NCBI GenBank assembly: GCA_020720045.1
Contig: DYPH01000028.1
Coordinates: 1-51,653 of the forward strand
Origin: Sorangium cellulosum
Lineage (GTDB): Bacteria; Myxococcota_A; Polyangia; Polyangiales; Polyangiaceae
DNA length: 51,653 nucleotides
Direction: 5' to 3'
Shown here: piece by piece, positions 26,846 through 37,802 of the stretch
Numbering within the stretch: the first letter of the stretch is position 1
How the letters are laid out: every line of letters begins with the position of its first letter
Notes under the pieces: generated by a model
What the model was told of the DNA's origin: nothing
The model's input: the letters and a program-made list of their open reading frames with translations, nothing else
Databases searched by the model: none
Translations under genes and position numbers: made by a program

Positions 26846-27909
26846 GCCTCCTCGATCGCGCTCTTGAAGCGAGCGTCGTCGGCAGTTTTACGACGGTCGG
26901 CTACCGCCTGCGCCACCGCGCCGAGCGGCGTTTTTCCGTGCAAGATGCACCGATGATCGGGAAAGTCGTTGTCGTCACCGGCGCGACGTCGGGGATTGGG
27001 CGGGCTGTTGCGGAAGGGCTCGCGCGGCGTGGGGCGACCGTCGTACTCGTCGGCAGGGACAAGACTCGTGGGGAGGAAGCGCTGCAGGCGATCCGGGCCG
27101 CGACGGGAAATGCCCGTCTTTCCCTAGAGTTGGCCGACCTGACCGACCTCCGCGCGGTGGCCGATCTTGCGATGCGTTTGCGGACGAACCATCCGACGAT
27201 TTTCGGATTGGTGCATAATGCAGGGGCTCTCTACGATCGCTTTCAACAGGTGCCCGTCTGTTCGCAACCGCCAGCGAAATTACTGGGTGCCGCGTCGCGA
27301 GAGAAGGTGGGCCCAACTCAACAAGGGCCTGTCCTTGAAGTGACCGCCGCTGGCCAGCTTGTTGGCCCCTACCTCCTGACGAAGCTCCTCTCGTCGGCCC
27401 TTGCCGGCGGACGCATCGTCTGGGTCTCCTCGGGGGGAATGTACACGGAGCCGCTCAATGTTTCGAAAATTCGAGACGTTCGCGCCGGCGAGTACCAGGG
27501 CGTCGTCGCCTACGCGCGCGTCAAACGGGCTCAGGTCGTGCTCAGCGAGGAACTCGCCATACAGATGCATGATGCAGGTATTTCCGTTCATGCCATGCAC
27601 CCGGGGTGGGTGGAGACGCCGGGCGTCGCCAGCGCCCTCCCGGTCTTCCGAGCGGTGGTCGGGCCCCTGCTGCGCACGCCTGCCCAGGGGGCCGATACGA
27701 TCGTCTGGTTGCTCGCGACCGCAGACTCGGAAGTTACCGGAACGTCAGGAAAATTCTGGCTCGATCGGCGCGCCCGCACGACGCACCGTCTCGCCAAGAC
27801 CCGCCGAAGCGACACCCCCGCCGAGCGGAAGGCGCTTCTTGCGTGGCTCGAGGAAGTGACCGCCCCCTACGGCCCCGTCGGCGCGATCGAAATGCTGCCC
27901 GCGCCGTAG
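26842..27909 (+). CDS. Short-chain dehydrogenase/reductase with a repeat-derived internal insertion
   Basis: A 355-residue SDR resembling the retinol dehydrogenase/DHRS12-like group: VVVTGATSGIGRAVAEGLA, VHNAGALYDRF, SSGGMYTEPL (catalytic Ser) and YARVKRA (Tyr/Lys), then MHPGWVETPGV. Between NAGALYDRF and TQQGPVLEVT there are about 22 extra residues (around 135-158) whose DNA resembles the REP-like repeat at 36241. They lie in a loop region where family members have only a few residues, so activity may survive. Three exact TGCA-N3-TGCA motifs lie inside. The 3' end overlaps the converging lipoprotein gene by 43 bp. Confidence 0.85.
   Translation: MSLLDRALEASVVGSFTTVGYRLRHRAERRFSVQDAPMIGKVVVVTGATSGIGRAVAEGLARRGATVVLVGRDKTRGEEALQAIRAATGNARLSLELADLTDLRAVADLAMRLRTNHPTIFGLVHNAGALYDRFQQVPVCSQPPAKLLGAASREKVGPTQQGPVLEVTAAGQLVGPYLLTKLLSSALAGGRIVWVSSGGMYTEPLNVSKIRDVRAGEYQGVVAYARVKRAQVVLSEELAIQMHDAGISVHAMHPGWVETPGVASALPVFRAVVGPLLRTPAQGADTIVWLLATADSEVTGTSGKFWLDRRARTTHRLAKTRRSDTPAERKALLAWLEEVTAPYGPVGAIEMLPAP
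27247..27330 (+). repeat. REP-like repeat copy inside the SDR coding sequence
   Basis: Aligned by eye with the 36241 unit. The left arm (GCCCGTCTGTTCGC...CCAGC) matches about 21 of 26 positions, and the right arm GTCGCGAGAGAAGGTGGGCC matches 18 of 20. A trailing GGGCCTGTCC matches the start of the next unit. A 17-base extra loop separates the arms. The insertion keeps the reading frame. Confidence 0.65.
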
Positions 27910-28847
27910 AAGGTGGGCTGGTCGGGGAAGGGGAGCCGTTGAGAAACGACGGCGTTCGCGCCAAAATTGAGGCGGAAGACGGCGCCGACCCCCGAGAATC
28001 CGTAGAGCACGTTGCCCCAATAGGTGAGGCCGTACACCTCCGGGTAGCCGACATCTCCCCAGTTCTTGACGAAGGCGCCCGTGCGCCCGTCGAACTCGAT
28101 CAGGCAGTCGTGTTGGGTGCAGGCGACCTCCTGGCTGGTCCCTCGGACGGTCACGAAGCCGCGGCCGTCGGTAAGCACGACGAGGTCCCCCGACGATTCA
28201 AGCGCGCCCGGGAGCGCCGCGCCGCGGACCGTCGTTACGGTGCCGGTGTCGGTGTCGATCGCGATGTAGTTGGCTCCGTTGAAGCCGACCATCACTTCTC
28301 GATCGGCCGCGAGGATCCCCTTTGGGGCGAAGGCGAGTGAATTGGGATAATTTCCGCGCGGACCGACGAGGGTACAGTCGCCAGTTCGTTTGTCGATGCG
28401 GAAAAGTCTTGTAAATCCGAAAGAGATTCCACTCTGGGAGACGCCGTACATCTGCGAAGTTTCGTCGATAGCGATATCGAGGATTGCGCCATTACAGCCA
28501 TTGAAATCAGCGACAACCCCGATTCGTTGGGTGTCGAGATCAAGCTTGTAGAGCGTGCCAGCCGTCTGTCCGAACACGACCGGTGCGAAGTCGTCAGGGT
28601 TCGCGTCGGGACCGGCATCGATCCGGGGGACACCGACGTCTTCTCCGCCGTCCTGCGCGGCATCGTCCACGACGACGTCGGGGCTGGCGTCGCGGCCAGC
28701 GTCGACCGCCACCGAGCCGTCGTAGACGGGAAAGTCCGGTTCCGGGGGGAAGTCGTCCACGAGGGCGCTCCGCGACCCGCAGGCCCCCGCGAGCAGGAAA
28801 AAGCCGACGCCAGTGACGCGTCGAACGCGGCGGAATGAGCGACTCAT
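27867..28847 (-). CDS. Lipoprotein with beta-propeller-like C-terminal region
   Basis: A 326-residue lipoprotein with lipobox LLAGAC (Cys23). A linker of about 65 residues rich in Asp, Ala and Pro follows. The rest contains repeating strand patterns ([44 protein letters not shown]), as in six- or seven-bladed propellers. No catalytic residues are recognised; this style of surface protein is abundant in myxobacteria. Its ATG overlaps the transaldolase stop (28844-28847), so the two are translationally coupled. The 3' end overlaps the SDR gene on the other strand by 43 bp. Confidence 0.8.
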   Translation of the reverse strand: MSRSFRRVRRVTGVGFFLLAGACGSRSALVDDFPPEPDFPVYDGSVAVDAGRDASPDVVVDDAAQDGGEDVGVPRIDAGPDANPDDFAPVVFGQTAGTLYKLDLDTQRIGVVADFNGCNGAILDIAIDETSQMYGVSQSGISFGFTRLFRIDKRTGDCTLVGPRGNYPNSLAFAPKGILAADREVMVGFNGANYIAIDTDTGTVTTVRGAALPGALESSGDLVVLTDGRGFVTVRGTSQEVACTQHDCLIEFDGRTGAFVKNWGDVGYPEVYGLTYWGNVLYGFSGVGAVFRLNFGANAVVSQRLPFPDQPTFYGAGSISIAPTGP

Positions 28848-29824
28848 CCGAGGACGGCGAGCCGCGCGGTGAGTTTCCCTTCGAGCTCGACGAGCGCCTT
28901 GGAGAAGCCGTCGATCCCTTCGGAGAGCTTCTCGTTCGCCATCGCGTCGGCGGCGTGCATCGCGCGGAACGTCGCCTCATCCATGGTGATTTTGGCTTCT
29001 GCTTTGGAAGCAGCTGTGGCCGGGTCGAGCTTCCGCGGGAGTGGCCCGGTCGCCGCTTGAAGTTCGCTGAGGAGCTTCGGTGCGATGGTCAGAAGGTCGC
29101 AACCGGCGAGCTCGACGATCTCGCCGGTGTTCCGGAAGCTCGCCCCCATGACTTCCGTCTTGTGGCCGTACGCTTTGTAATAATTGTAGATTCGGGTGAC
29201 GGAGATGACGCCCGGGTCCTCCGCGCCGACGAAATCGCGACCGTGGGTCTTCTTGTGCCAGTCGAGAATGCGGCCGACGAAGGGGCTGATCAGCGTGACC
29301 TTCGCCTCCGCGCAGGCGACCGCCTGGTGGAACCCGAAGAGGAGCGTGAGATTGCAGTGAATGTCCTCGCGCTCCAGCTTTTCTGCGGCGACGATCCCCT
29401 CCCAGGTCGACGCGATCTTCACGAGGACCCGCTCCTTGGCGACCCCCGCCGCTTCGTAGGCGGCGATGATCTCCTTCGCTTTCGTGTAGGTTGCATCGGT
29501 ATCGTAGGAGAGCCGCGCATCGACCTCCGTCGACACGCGCCCCGGCACGATCTTCAGGATTCGGAGGCCGAATTCGACCGCAAGGCGATCGGTGGCGATC
29601 CCCACGACGGTGGCCGGCGCCGCCTCCGGTCCGGCGGCGTTTTTTGCGAAGCGGAGCGCTTCGTCGACGACATCCGCATAGGCCGGCATGGCCGCCGCGG
29701 CGGTAATCAGCGACGGATTGGTCGTCGCGTCACGCGGCACGAACTGCTCGATCGACTGGATATCTCCAGTGTCGGCCACAATCGTCGTCATCGTCTTCAG
29801 GGCGTCGAGGAGGGTTCCGCTCAT
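28844..29824 (-). CDS. tal: Transaldolase
   Basis: A 326-residue TalB-type transaldolase. Motifs are DATTNPSLI near residues 32-40, the Schiff-base lysine in [11 protein letters not shown] (Lys136), [17 protein letters not shown] and [11 protein letters not shown]. It moves a dihydroxyacetone unit between sugar phosphates in the non-oxidative pentose phosphate pathway. The start at 29824 gives the normal family length; a much longer open frame upstream is a shadow of the secreted-protein gene on the other strand. The surface lipoprotein gene overlaps its stop. Confidence 0.95.
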   Translation of the reverse strand: MSGTLLDALKTMTTIVADTGDIQSIEQFVPRDATTNPSLITAAAAMPAYADVVDEALRFAKNAAGPEAAPATVVGIATDRLAVEFGLRILKIVPGRVSTEVDARLSYDTDATYTKAKEIIAAYEAAGVAKERVLVKIASTWEGIVAAEKLEREDIHCNLTLLFGFHQAVACAEAKVTLISPFVGRILDWHKKTHGRDFVGAEDPGVISVTRIYNYYKAYGHKTEVMGASFRNTGEIVELAGCDLLTIAPKLLSELQAATGPLPRKLDPATAASKAEAKITMDEATFRAMHAADAMANEKLSEGIDGFSKALVELEGKLTARLAVLG

Positions 29825-29903
29825 AGGGCAATGTCGTACACCACCCTCCCGATCAGCGCTCCGAATTTGGCCGTGCATTGACTGGCCCGATAGCCCTTGC
29901 AGC

Positions 29904-30401
29904 GTGCCGAAACCTTCGCTGCCGTTCGCTGCACTCTTGGCCGCTATCCTCCCAGGATCGCTCTTTTTTCTTCCTGCGCTCGCCGCCGCCGACCCAACGC
30001 TGCCCGCGGCGCCGGTAGCGGTCGGTGCTGTGAAATGTCCCGGCGTTGTCGCCAAGGACCCGGCCAAGGAGACGACGACGGAGGCGACGTCGCGTGCATC
30101 CTGCACGGATGAGGCGAAGGCGGGGATCGCCGCCGGCCTGGCGGCACTCCCGGCACCAAAGGCGGGACTTGAGGTTTCGGCAAACGTCGAAAAGGCGGGG
30201 GTCAAAGGCGGTGAGGGGACCGCCCAAGTTGCCCTTCTCGTGAAAGAGAAGTCCTCGCAGAAGCTAGTTGCCGTCGTCCATGCGACGGCATCGGTGCGTG
30301 GCGGCACCGGAAAAGACTCGGATTTGCTGCGTGTTGCGATTCGTCGGGCCGCGGAATCGGCGGTGAAGCGGAGCGCGCCGGTGCTCGACAAGAAGCGTTG
30401 A
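29904..30401 (+). CDS. Small secreted protein of unknown function
   Basis: 165 residues. An N-terminal signal peptide ([22 protein letters not shown]) has a likely Ala-type cleavage site and no lipobox Cys. The mature part has two Cys (KCPG and ASCT), then an alternating strand/helix region, [24 protein letters not shown] and [19 protein letters not shown]. No family is recognised. The GTG start lies 79 bp from the divergent transaldolase start. The stop overlaps the open frame of the kinase gene, and the kinase start I prefer is 90 bp further on. Confidence 0.7.
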   Translation: MPKPSLPFAALLAAILPGSLFFLPALAAADPTLPAAPVAVGAVKCPGVVAKDPAKETTTEATSRASCTDEAKAGIAAGLAALPAPKAGLEVSANVEKAGVKGGEGTAQVALLVKEKSSQKLVAVVHATASVRGGTGKDSDLLRVAIRRAAESAVKRSAPVLDKKR

Positions 30402-30490
30402 CGGTCGTCGTCGCCGGCCCCGCGACAGCCTTCATCCCCGAGTGCAAACGATCTCACCGCCTTCGGAAAGACTCTGGTAGTCGGAGTTCC

Positions 30491-31831
30491 GTGACGCGCG
30501 AACCGTCGCACACGCTCTTCCCGAACTCCCTCGACGCGTCCCGCACGCGTGCGAAGCCGTTCGGCAATTTTCATGTGCTGATCAAGCTCGCCGAGGGGGC
30601 GATGGGGGTCGTTTGGGTCGCCGCGCCCTGGGATCGCCTGACGCCGGAGTCACTTGTCGTCGTGAAGACGCTTCGCGCCGATGTCGCCGCCGGGCCCGAG
30701 GCCGAGGCGTTTCGGGACATGTTCCTTGCGGAAGCGAGGCTCGCGATGCGCCTCGAGCATCGGCACATCGTTCGTACCTTCGAAGCCGGATTCGTTAGTG
30801 GATCCGGATATTTCGCCATGGAGTACCTGCGCGGGCAGACGCTCCATCGCCTGCGGAGCAAGCTTCGCAAACACGGTTCCCTCCCCCTCGATGCCGAGGT
30901 CCGCATTCTCGCGGATACCGTCGCTGGGTTGCACTATGCACATACCCTGTGGGATGCGGATGGCGCGCCGCTTGGGGTCGTTCATCGCGACGTCGCCGCG
31001 CAAAACATCTTCGTCCCCTACGCGGGCGAGACGAAGCTCCTCGACTTCGGCGTTGCACGCGCTTCGGCGACCGCGGAGGCTCACGGCGGACCGATCGCCT
31101 TAGCTGGGCGCGTTCGCTACATGGCCCCCGAGCAGGCCCGTCGCGAGCGGAGCGATCCCCGTGGCGACATCTTCGCTGCGGGGCTGCTCCTTGCCGAGGC
31201 GATCACCGGCGATCGCTTCTGGAAGGACGGCTCCGACGACGCGATCCTCGAAGCGCTTCGTGAGAATCGCATCCCAGACCCTTTCCACGCCGACCACGAC
31301 CCCGCCCTCGTGAAGATCGTCCGCGCCGCGATCCAGGCCGACCCCGACGCGCGCCCGCAGACGATTCATGCACTCCGCACTGACCTCGAAAGCTGGCTAA
31401 ACCGCCGGCCGACCCGCGGCGATCTCGCACCGCTCCGCGGGACGATGGCGACGTTTTTTGCCGAGGAACGAGGCAAGGCGGAGAGGACGCTCGCGACTCT
31501 TCTCGAGGAGCTTGCGGGGACGGCCCCCAGTGCGCCGGCCCCCTCCGAGCACCGGATCCTCGCGGCAAAACCCCGGGAGGCACCGGTGTATCCTGCATCG
31601 GTCCCGCCGGCGACTTCTGTGCGTTCCACCGGCGAGCAGGCCGGAACTGGCGACGCCGCCCCGGCCCTCGAACTCGAAGGCCCGGCGCCGAGCGATGACT
31701 CGGCAAAACACGCGACCCCCGCCGTCGCTCCTCCCGAACCGCTGAAACAAAAGTCAACGTTTCCGGTACCTTTGGCCGCCGTTGCTCTGCTTGTCCTCGC
31801 GGCGCTCGGGTGGTTTCTCGCCCACCGGTGA
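30491..31831 (+). CDS. Membrane-anchored Ser/Thr protein kinase (PknB-like)
   Basis: A 446-residue eukaryotic-type kinase. The Gly loop is [13 protein letters not shown] lysine Lys59 (VVVKTL), Glu81, catalytic loop HRDVAAQN (Asp167, Asn172), DFG at 185-187 and MAPEQ. The HRDLKPEN lysine is absent; myxobacterial kinases often read HRDVSPQN, so this is probably functional. Residues about 330-425 are an Ala/Pro/Ser-rich linker, and a C-terminal membrane helix ([18 protein letters not shown]) ends the protein with no periplasmic domain. GTG 30491 has GGAG six bases upstream; the frame is open from 30398. Confidence 0.88.
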   Translation: MTREPSHTLFPNSLDASRTRAKPFGNFHVLIKLAEGAMGVVWVAAPWDRLTPESLVVVKTLRADVAAGPEAEAFRDMFLAEARLAMRLEHRHIVRTFEAGFVSGSGYFAMEYLRGQTLHRLRSKLRKHGSLPLDAEVRILADTVAGLHYAHTLWDADGAPLGVVHRDVAAQNIFVPYAGETKLLDFGVARASATAEAHGGPIALAGRVRYMAPEQARRERSDPRGDIFAAGLLLAEAITGDRFWKDGSDDAILEALRENRIPDPFHADHDPALVKIVRAAIQADPDARPQTIHALRTDLESWLNRRPTRGDLAPLRGTMATFFAEERGKAERTLATLLEELAGTAPSAPAPSEHRILAAKPREAPVYPASVPPATSVRSTGEQAGTGDAAPALELEGPAPSDDSAKHATPAVAPPEPLKQKSTFPVPLAAVALLVLAALGWFLAHR

Positions 31832-32165
31832 CGGCCCTGTCCGTTCGCGACCGCCCGCGAATGGGGCCCCAACGGCGTCGCGGTCGTCGGCGCGCCCAGA
31901 AATTCAGGGGCCCAACGAGAACGTGCCAACCGGCACCGACGACCAGGGATTTCCCGGTAGGAATCTGGTACTCGCGCCCCTAAGAGGCACTGCGTCAAGC
32001 AGCGTCTATCCCGGATTCTGACGGTCCCCGCCACTCCACCACCGCGGAAACGCGAACGGCGAGGTCCCCCGAATTCATTACAAGGTTGGCGGTTCTCCGC
32101 GTCGGTCGCGGGGCTCGCGCCGGCCGTCACGCCGAGTTCGCTCGGCGCCGCGAGGGAACCCACCG
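31832..32165. other. Intergenic region upstream of acnA, with a REP-like relic
   Basis: 334 bp with no convincing gene. At 31834-31869 it contains GTCCGTTCGCGAC flanked by GGCCC and GGGGCCC, a hairpin sharing a 13-base core with the 36241 repeat; this is probably a degenerate single copy. The 3' end carries a leader hairpin and the acnA ribosome site GAGGGA (32152-32157). I see no reliable -35/-10 pair. Confidence 0.6.
32130..32147 (+). promoter_or_regulatory. UUCG-loop hairpin in the acnA leader
   Basis: CGCCGAG-TTCG-CTCGGCG forms a 7-bp perfect stem with a UUCG loop, ending four bases before the ribosome-binding GAGGGA. It could affect translation or mRNA stability of acnA. Closure is G-C around the loop rather than the extra-stable C(UUCG)G form. 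Confidence 0.45.
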
Positions 32166-34904
<2,739 letters not shown>

Positions 34905-34925
34905 TTCAAAAAATCGCCGAATCGG

Positions 34926-34960
34926 AACCCCCTAGCCCCGCAAGGAGCTAGGGGTTTCTT
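34926..34960. terminator. Bidirectional terminator between acnA and the Sir2 gene
   Basis: Stem CCCCTAGC / GCTAGGGG, extended by AA/TT pairs, with TTTCTT after it on the plus strand and a matching A-rich side for the minus strand. It lies 22 bases past the acnA stop and directly after the Sir2 stop on the other strand. Confidence 0.85.
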
Positions 34961-34963
34961 CCG

Positions 34964-35731
34964 TCAAATGCCCAATAGGGCCGGGACGATCTCGGTGGCG
35001 CGGCCGAGGTGGAGTTCGTCGAAGGAATCGGCGTTCTCGGGGCGCTCGAGGCCGACGTAGACGGAGCGGACCGCCTCCCCCTGGGATTGCCGGTAACGAA
35101 TCTCGCGGACGAGGCCGGCGGCCGGGTAGACGGCGCCGGAACTTCCGATCGTTACAAACAGGCTACAGGCCTGCACGCGCCGCTTGATGGTGTGCATCTC
35201 AAAGGGGATTTCTCCGAACCATACAATGCGTGGTCGCTGGAGGCTCCCGCAGGGACAGCGTGGCAAGTCATCGAAATCGCAGCGCTCATCGTAGAAGGGG
35301 GCTTCGGTGCAGGCCTCTCGCGAGCAACGTGTTTTGAAGAGTTCGCCGTGCATGGCGCAAATGATCGACGTTGAAGCGCCGCGCAGTCGACGGTCAGTTT
35401 GCGCCTCCTCGGCCGCCTTCTGGTGGAGCGGATCGACGTTCTGGGTCGCCAGGAAGAGGCGATCGCCGAGGCGCGTTCCAACCTGCGCGAGGGCGCGGTG
35501 GGCGGCGTTCGGAGTGACGGCAAGCGCCGCCTTGCGACGGGCCGCATAGAAGCGCCAGACGAGTTCGGGGTTCGCCGCGAACCCGTCTGGGGAAGCGACC
35601 TCCTCGACCTTGTGATTCTCCCAGAGCCCTCCGGCGTCACGGAACGTAGCGATCCCACTTTCGGCACTAATTCCAGCACCGGTGAGGACGAAGAGCTGGG
35701 TGTGATCGTCGATCGGGAGCGGGGCGGTCAT
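34964..35731 (-). CDS. Sir2-family NAD-dependent protein deacylase
   Basis: A 255-residue sirtuin: GAGISAESGIATFRD (NAD loop), TQNVDPLH, catalytic His128 in AMHGELFKTRC, a zinc site of Cys136/Cys141/Cys159/Cys161, and GSSGAVYPAA. The pair Tyr62/Arg65 in FYAARR matches the YxxR signature of CobB/SIRT5-type enzymes that remove succinyl and malonyl groups as well as acetyl. It acts in the cytosol, probably on metabolic enzymes such as those of the TCA cycle; its position beside aconitase is suggestive only. Confidence 0.92.
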   Translation of the reverse strand: MTAPLPIDDHTQLFVLTGAGISAESGIATFRDAGGLWENHKVEEVASPDGFAANPELVWRFYAARRKAALAVTPNAAHRALAQVGTRLGDRLFLATQNVDPLHQKAAEEAQTDRRLRGASTSIICAMHGELFKTRCSREACTEAPFYDERCDFDDLPRCPCGSLQRPRIVWFGEIPFEMHTIKRRVQACSLFVTIGSSGAVYPAAGLVREIRYRQSQGEAVRSVYVGLERPENADSFDELHLGRATEIVPALLGI

Positions 35732-35903
35732 CGCTTGAGCCTACGTGAGCATGCGGAAACGTGCATGTTCCCCTCGACGGCCGCCCGCTGGTGGCGTGCG
35801 TGGCGGTTCCATGATTGAAGCCGTCGGGAGTCGGCGGCAGGTTCCGCCGGCACACTCAACGGCCGCGCGTCGCCGTGGCCCTGAAATCGGGAGATCCAGC
35901 GTT

Positions 35904-36230
35904 ATGAGCCAGCTTCAGATCGACGTGCTTCGTGAAGGGACCGGGGAAGAGGCGAAGGCCGGGCACGCCGTAAGCGTGCACTATACAGGCACCCTGACCG
36001 ACGGGAAGAAGTTCGACAGCTCCCACGATCGCAAGGAGCCCTTCACCTTCGCCCTCGGCAAGCGCCAGGTGATCGAAGGCTGGGACAAGGGGGTTGCCGG
36101 CATGAAAGTCGGCGAAAAGCGCAAGCTTACGATCCCCTCGACGATGGCCTACGGCCCCGGCGGCATCCCCGGCGTGATCCCGCCGAACGCCACCCTCGTG
36201 TTTGAAGTCGAGCTCCTCGGCGTCAAGTGA
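35904..36230 (+). CDS. FKBP-type peptidyl-prolyl isomerase
   Basis: A single FKBP domain of 108 residues without a signal peptide. It has the standard order [46 protein letters not shown] and [19 protein letters not shown]. It catalyses cis-trans isomerisation of prolyl bonds in the cytosol. The ATG follows GGGAG by ten bases. The longest frame for the following gene begins on its stop (GTGA), but the repeat array there makes a later start more likely. Confidence 0.95.
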   Translation: MSQLQIDVLREGTGEEAKAGHAVSVHYTGTLTDGKKFDSSHDRKEPFTFALGKRQVIEGWDKGVAGMKVGEKRKLTIPSTMAYGPGGIPGVIPPNATLVFEVELLGVK

Positions 36231-36240
36231 GCGCGAAAGG

Positions 36241-36410
36241 CCCGTCCGTTCGCGACGACCAGCGTCGCGAGAGACGGCGGGCCTACTTTGACCCGGGCCC
36301 GTCCGTTCGCGACGACCAGCGTCGCGAGAGACGGCGGGCCTACTTTGACCCGGGCCCGTCCGTTCGCGACGACCAGCGTCGCGAGAGACGGCGGGCCCAC
36401 AAGGACAGGG
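36241..36410. repeat. 57-bp tandem repeat array, three units (REP-like palindromes)
   Basis: Units begin CCCGTCCGTTCGCGAC at 36241, 36298 and 36355, with identical copies until the third diverges after GGCGGGCC. Each unit holds a hairpin with arms GCCCGTCCGTTCGCGAC and GTCGCGAGAGACGGCGGGC around GACCAGC, then a spacer (TACTTTGACC). The period is 19 codons, so one forward frame stays open as GPSVRDDQRRERRRAYFDP repeats. It lies between FKBP and the hydrolase and overlaps the latter only if the earliest start is used. Confidence 0.92.
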
Positions 36411-36418
36411 GCCGGCCC

Positions 36419-37219
36419 GTGATCTTCGCCCTGGTCGCGTTGGTCGCGGTGTACGGCCTCTACGCCGCTTTCGTGGCGCGCAATCAGAACCGCGCCGTCT
36501 TCCCGGGGGCGTTTCAGGCGCCTCCCGGTGGGCAAATCGTTGGCGGTTCGCGACGCCCCTCGAAAGCGCCGGGGGCGCTCGTCTTCGAGCCGTCGGGCGC
36601 GCCTAGCGAAGCCGTCGCCTTCCTGTTTCACGGCAACTTTGAGCGCGCGGCTGGCGATGAGGCTGCCGTTCGCTTCTATCTCCAGCAGGGGTATGCCGTC
36701 GTCGCCATCGAGTATCCGGGCTATGAAAGTCCTGGAAATAACGACGTATTTGCGCTCTCCCCCGCCTACCCGCAGGCGGTGATCGACGACGCCTTCGCGA
36801 CGGTTCGCGCCCTGCGCCGCACGCGTACGCTTCTCGATGGGCGGTCGATCGGTGGCTTCGTTGCCGTCGCCGTCGCGCGCAAGCTCCTCGCCGAGCAGCC
36901 ATCCGCCGCGCCCGTCGAGGCGCTCGTCCTTCGGTCGACGGGAGCACGGCTGTGCGATCGTGCGTGGTCGGTCGGACTCCCACCCTTCCTCTGCCGCGTC
37001 CCCTACGACAATCGCGAAATCCCCGGCGAATTTCCGGTATTCGTCGTTCACGGGACGGCCGATGAGATCTTCCCGGTCGCCGAGGCGCGGCGCATCACGC
37101 CGCCGAATCCGCGCGGGGAGGTTCTCGAAGTTGCTGGGGGAACGCACAACACAACGCGCTTCTCCGCCGAGGAACTCGCGCGGTTCCTCGCAAAGAACGG
37201 CCTTCATCGTCCTCAATAA
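36419..37219 (+). CDS. Membrane-anchored alpha/beta hydrolase
   Basis: 266 residues from GTG 36419. One N-terminal membrane helix (VIFALVALVAVYGLYAAFVA) precedes an alpha/beta-hydrolase domain with FLFHGN (oxyanion), GRSIGGFVA (nucleophile Ser), VVHGTADEIFP (acid) and AGGTHN (base). It resembles ABHD13/BEM46-type hydrolases; the substrate is unknown. The frame is open from GTG 36227, overlapping the FKBP stop, which would add 64 Arg-rich residues encoded by the repeat array. The later start puts the helix at the N-terminus as in relatives and has AAGGACAGGGG upstream, so I prefer it. Confidence 0.8.
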   Translation: MIFALVALVAVYGLYAAFVARNQNRAVFPGAFQAPPGGQIVGGSRRPSKAPGALVFEPSGAPSEAVAFLFHGNFERAAGDEAAVRFYLQQGYAVVAIEYPGYESPGNNDVFALSPAYPQAVIDDAFATVRALRRTRTLLDGRSIGGFVAVAVARKLLAEQPSAAPVEALVLRSTGARLCDRAWSVGLPPFLCRVPYDNREIPGEFPVFVVHGTADEIFPVAEARRITPPNPRGEVLEVAGGTHNTTRFSAEELARFLAKNGLHRPQ

Positions 37220-37243
37220 TTACTGATTGAAGAGAGTGAGGAT

Positions 37244-37798
37244 CTAGCGTGCGGCAGGGTACTTCCCGAGCTTCCTCTGGAGGGACCGCCGGTGGAGGCC
37301 GAGTGCCTTGGCGGCTTGGCTCACGTTGTGGTCGCAGGCGACGAGAACCCGCTGGATGTGCTCCCACTCGACGCGCGCCAGCGATGGGACCCCGTGGAGG
37401 TCGTCCTCGGCTTCCGTGGCTGCGTCCGATGGCTTTTTGCCGAGCAGCGCGGCCTCGATCTGATCGGCATCTGCTGGTTTTTGCAGGTAATCGACGGCGC
37501 CCGCCCGGAGGGCATCGAGGGCGGTCGCGATGCTCCCCCAGCCGGTGAGGACGACGATCCGTGTGGACGAGTCGAGCGCGTGCAGGTGACGGACGACCTC
37601 CAGGCCTGACCCATCGGGCATGCGTAGATCGACGACGGCGAACTCGGGACTTTCGCTGATCGCGCGCGCTTCGCCAACGCCGCCCGCCTCGATCACTTCC
37701 CAGCCGCGCTTTCGGAACGCTTGCGCAAGGCGCGGCCGAAAGACGCCGTCGTCGTCGACGAGGAGGCTTCGGAGGAGATCTTTCTCGGGGGCGGTCAT
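37244..37798 (-). CDS. RegA/PrrA/ActR-type response regulator
   Basis: 184 residues. The receiver domain has an acidic pocket at DDD (15-17), phosphoacceptor Asp57 (VVDLRMPDGSG), VLTGWGSI and the Lys in YLQKPA. The C-terminal Fis-type helix-turn-helix is NVSQAAKALGLHRRSLQRKL. This matches the RegA/PrrA/ActR redox regulators that control respiration and carbon metabolism in proteobacteria; the usual proline-rich linker is not evident. It follows the histidine kinase gene by four bases in the same operon. Confidence 0.9.
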   Translation of the reverse strand: MTAPEKDLLRSLLVDDDGVFRPRLAQAFRKRGWEVIEAGGVGEARAISESPEFAVVDLRMPDGSGLEVVRHLHALDSSTRIVVLTGWGSIATALDALRAGAVDYLQKPADADQIEAALLGKKPSDAATEAEDDLHGVPSLARVEWEHIQRVLVACDHNVSQAAKALGLHRRSLQRKLGKYPAAR

Positions 37799-37802
37799 CG
37801 CA

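Noticed and set aside
29825-30574. N-terminal extension of the transaldolase frame to 576 residues
   Set aside because: Transaldolase length and motifs start at 29824. The extension is Ser/Arg-rich and antisense to a secreted-protein gene with a clear signal peptide.
36241-36410. CRISPR array at the 57-bp repeats
   Set aside because: The whole unit is repeated, including the part that would be the spacer; there are only three copies and no cas genes.
36227-36418. GTG 36227 as start of the hydrolase, adding 64 repeat-encoded residues
   Set aside because: The added region is three copies of an Arg-rich repeat. A later GTG with a better ribosome site places the membrane helix at the N-terminus. 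Not excluded, only less likely.
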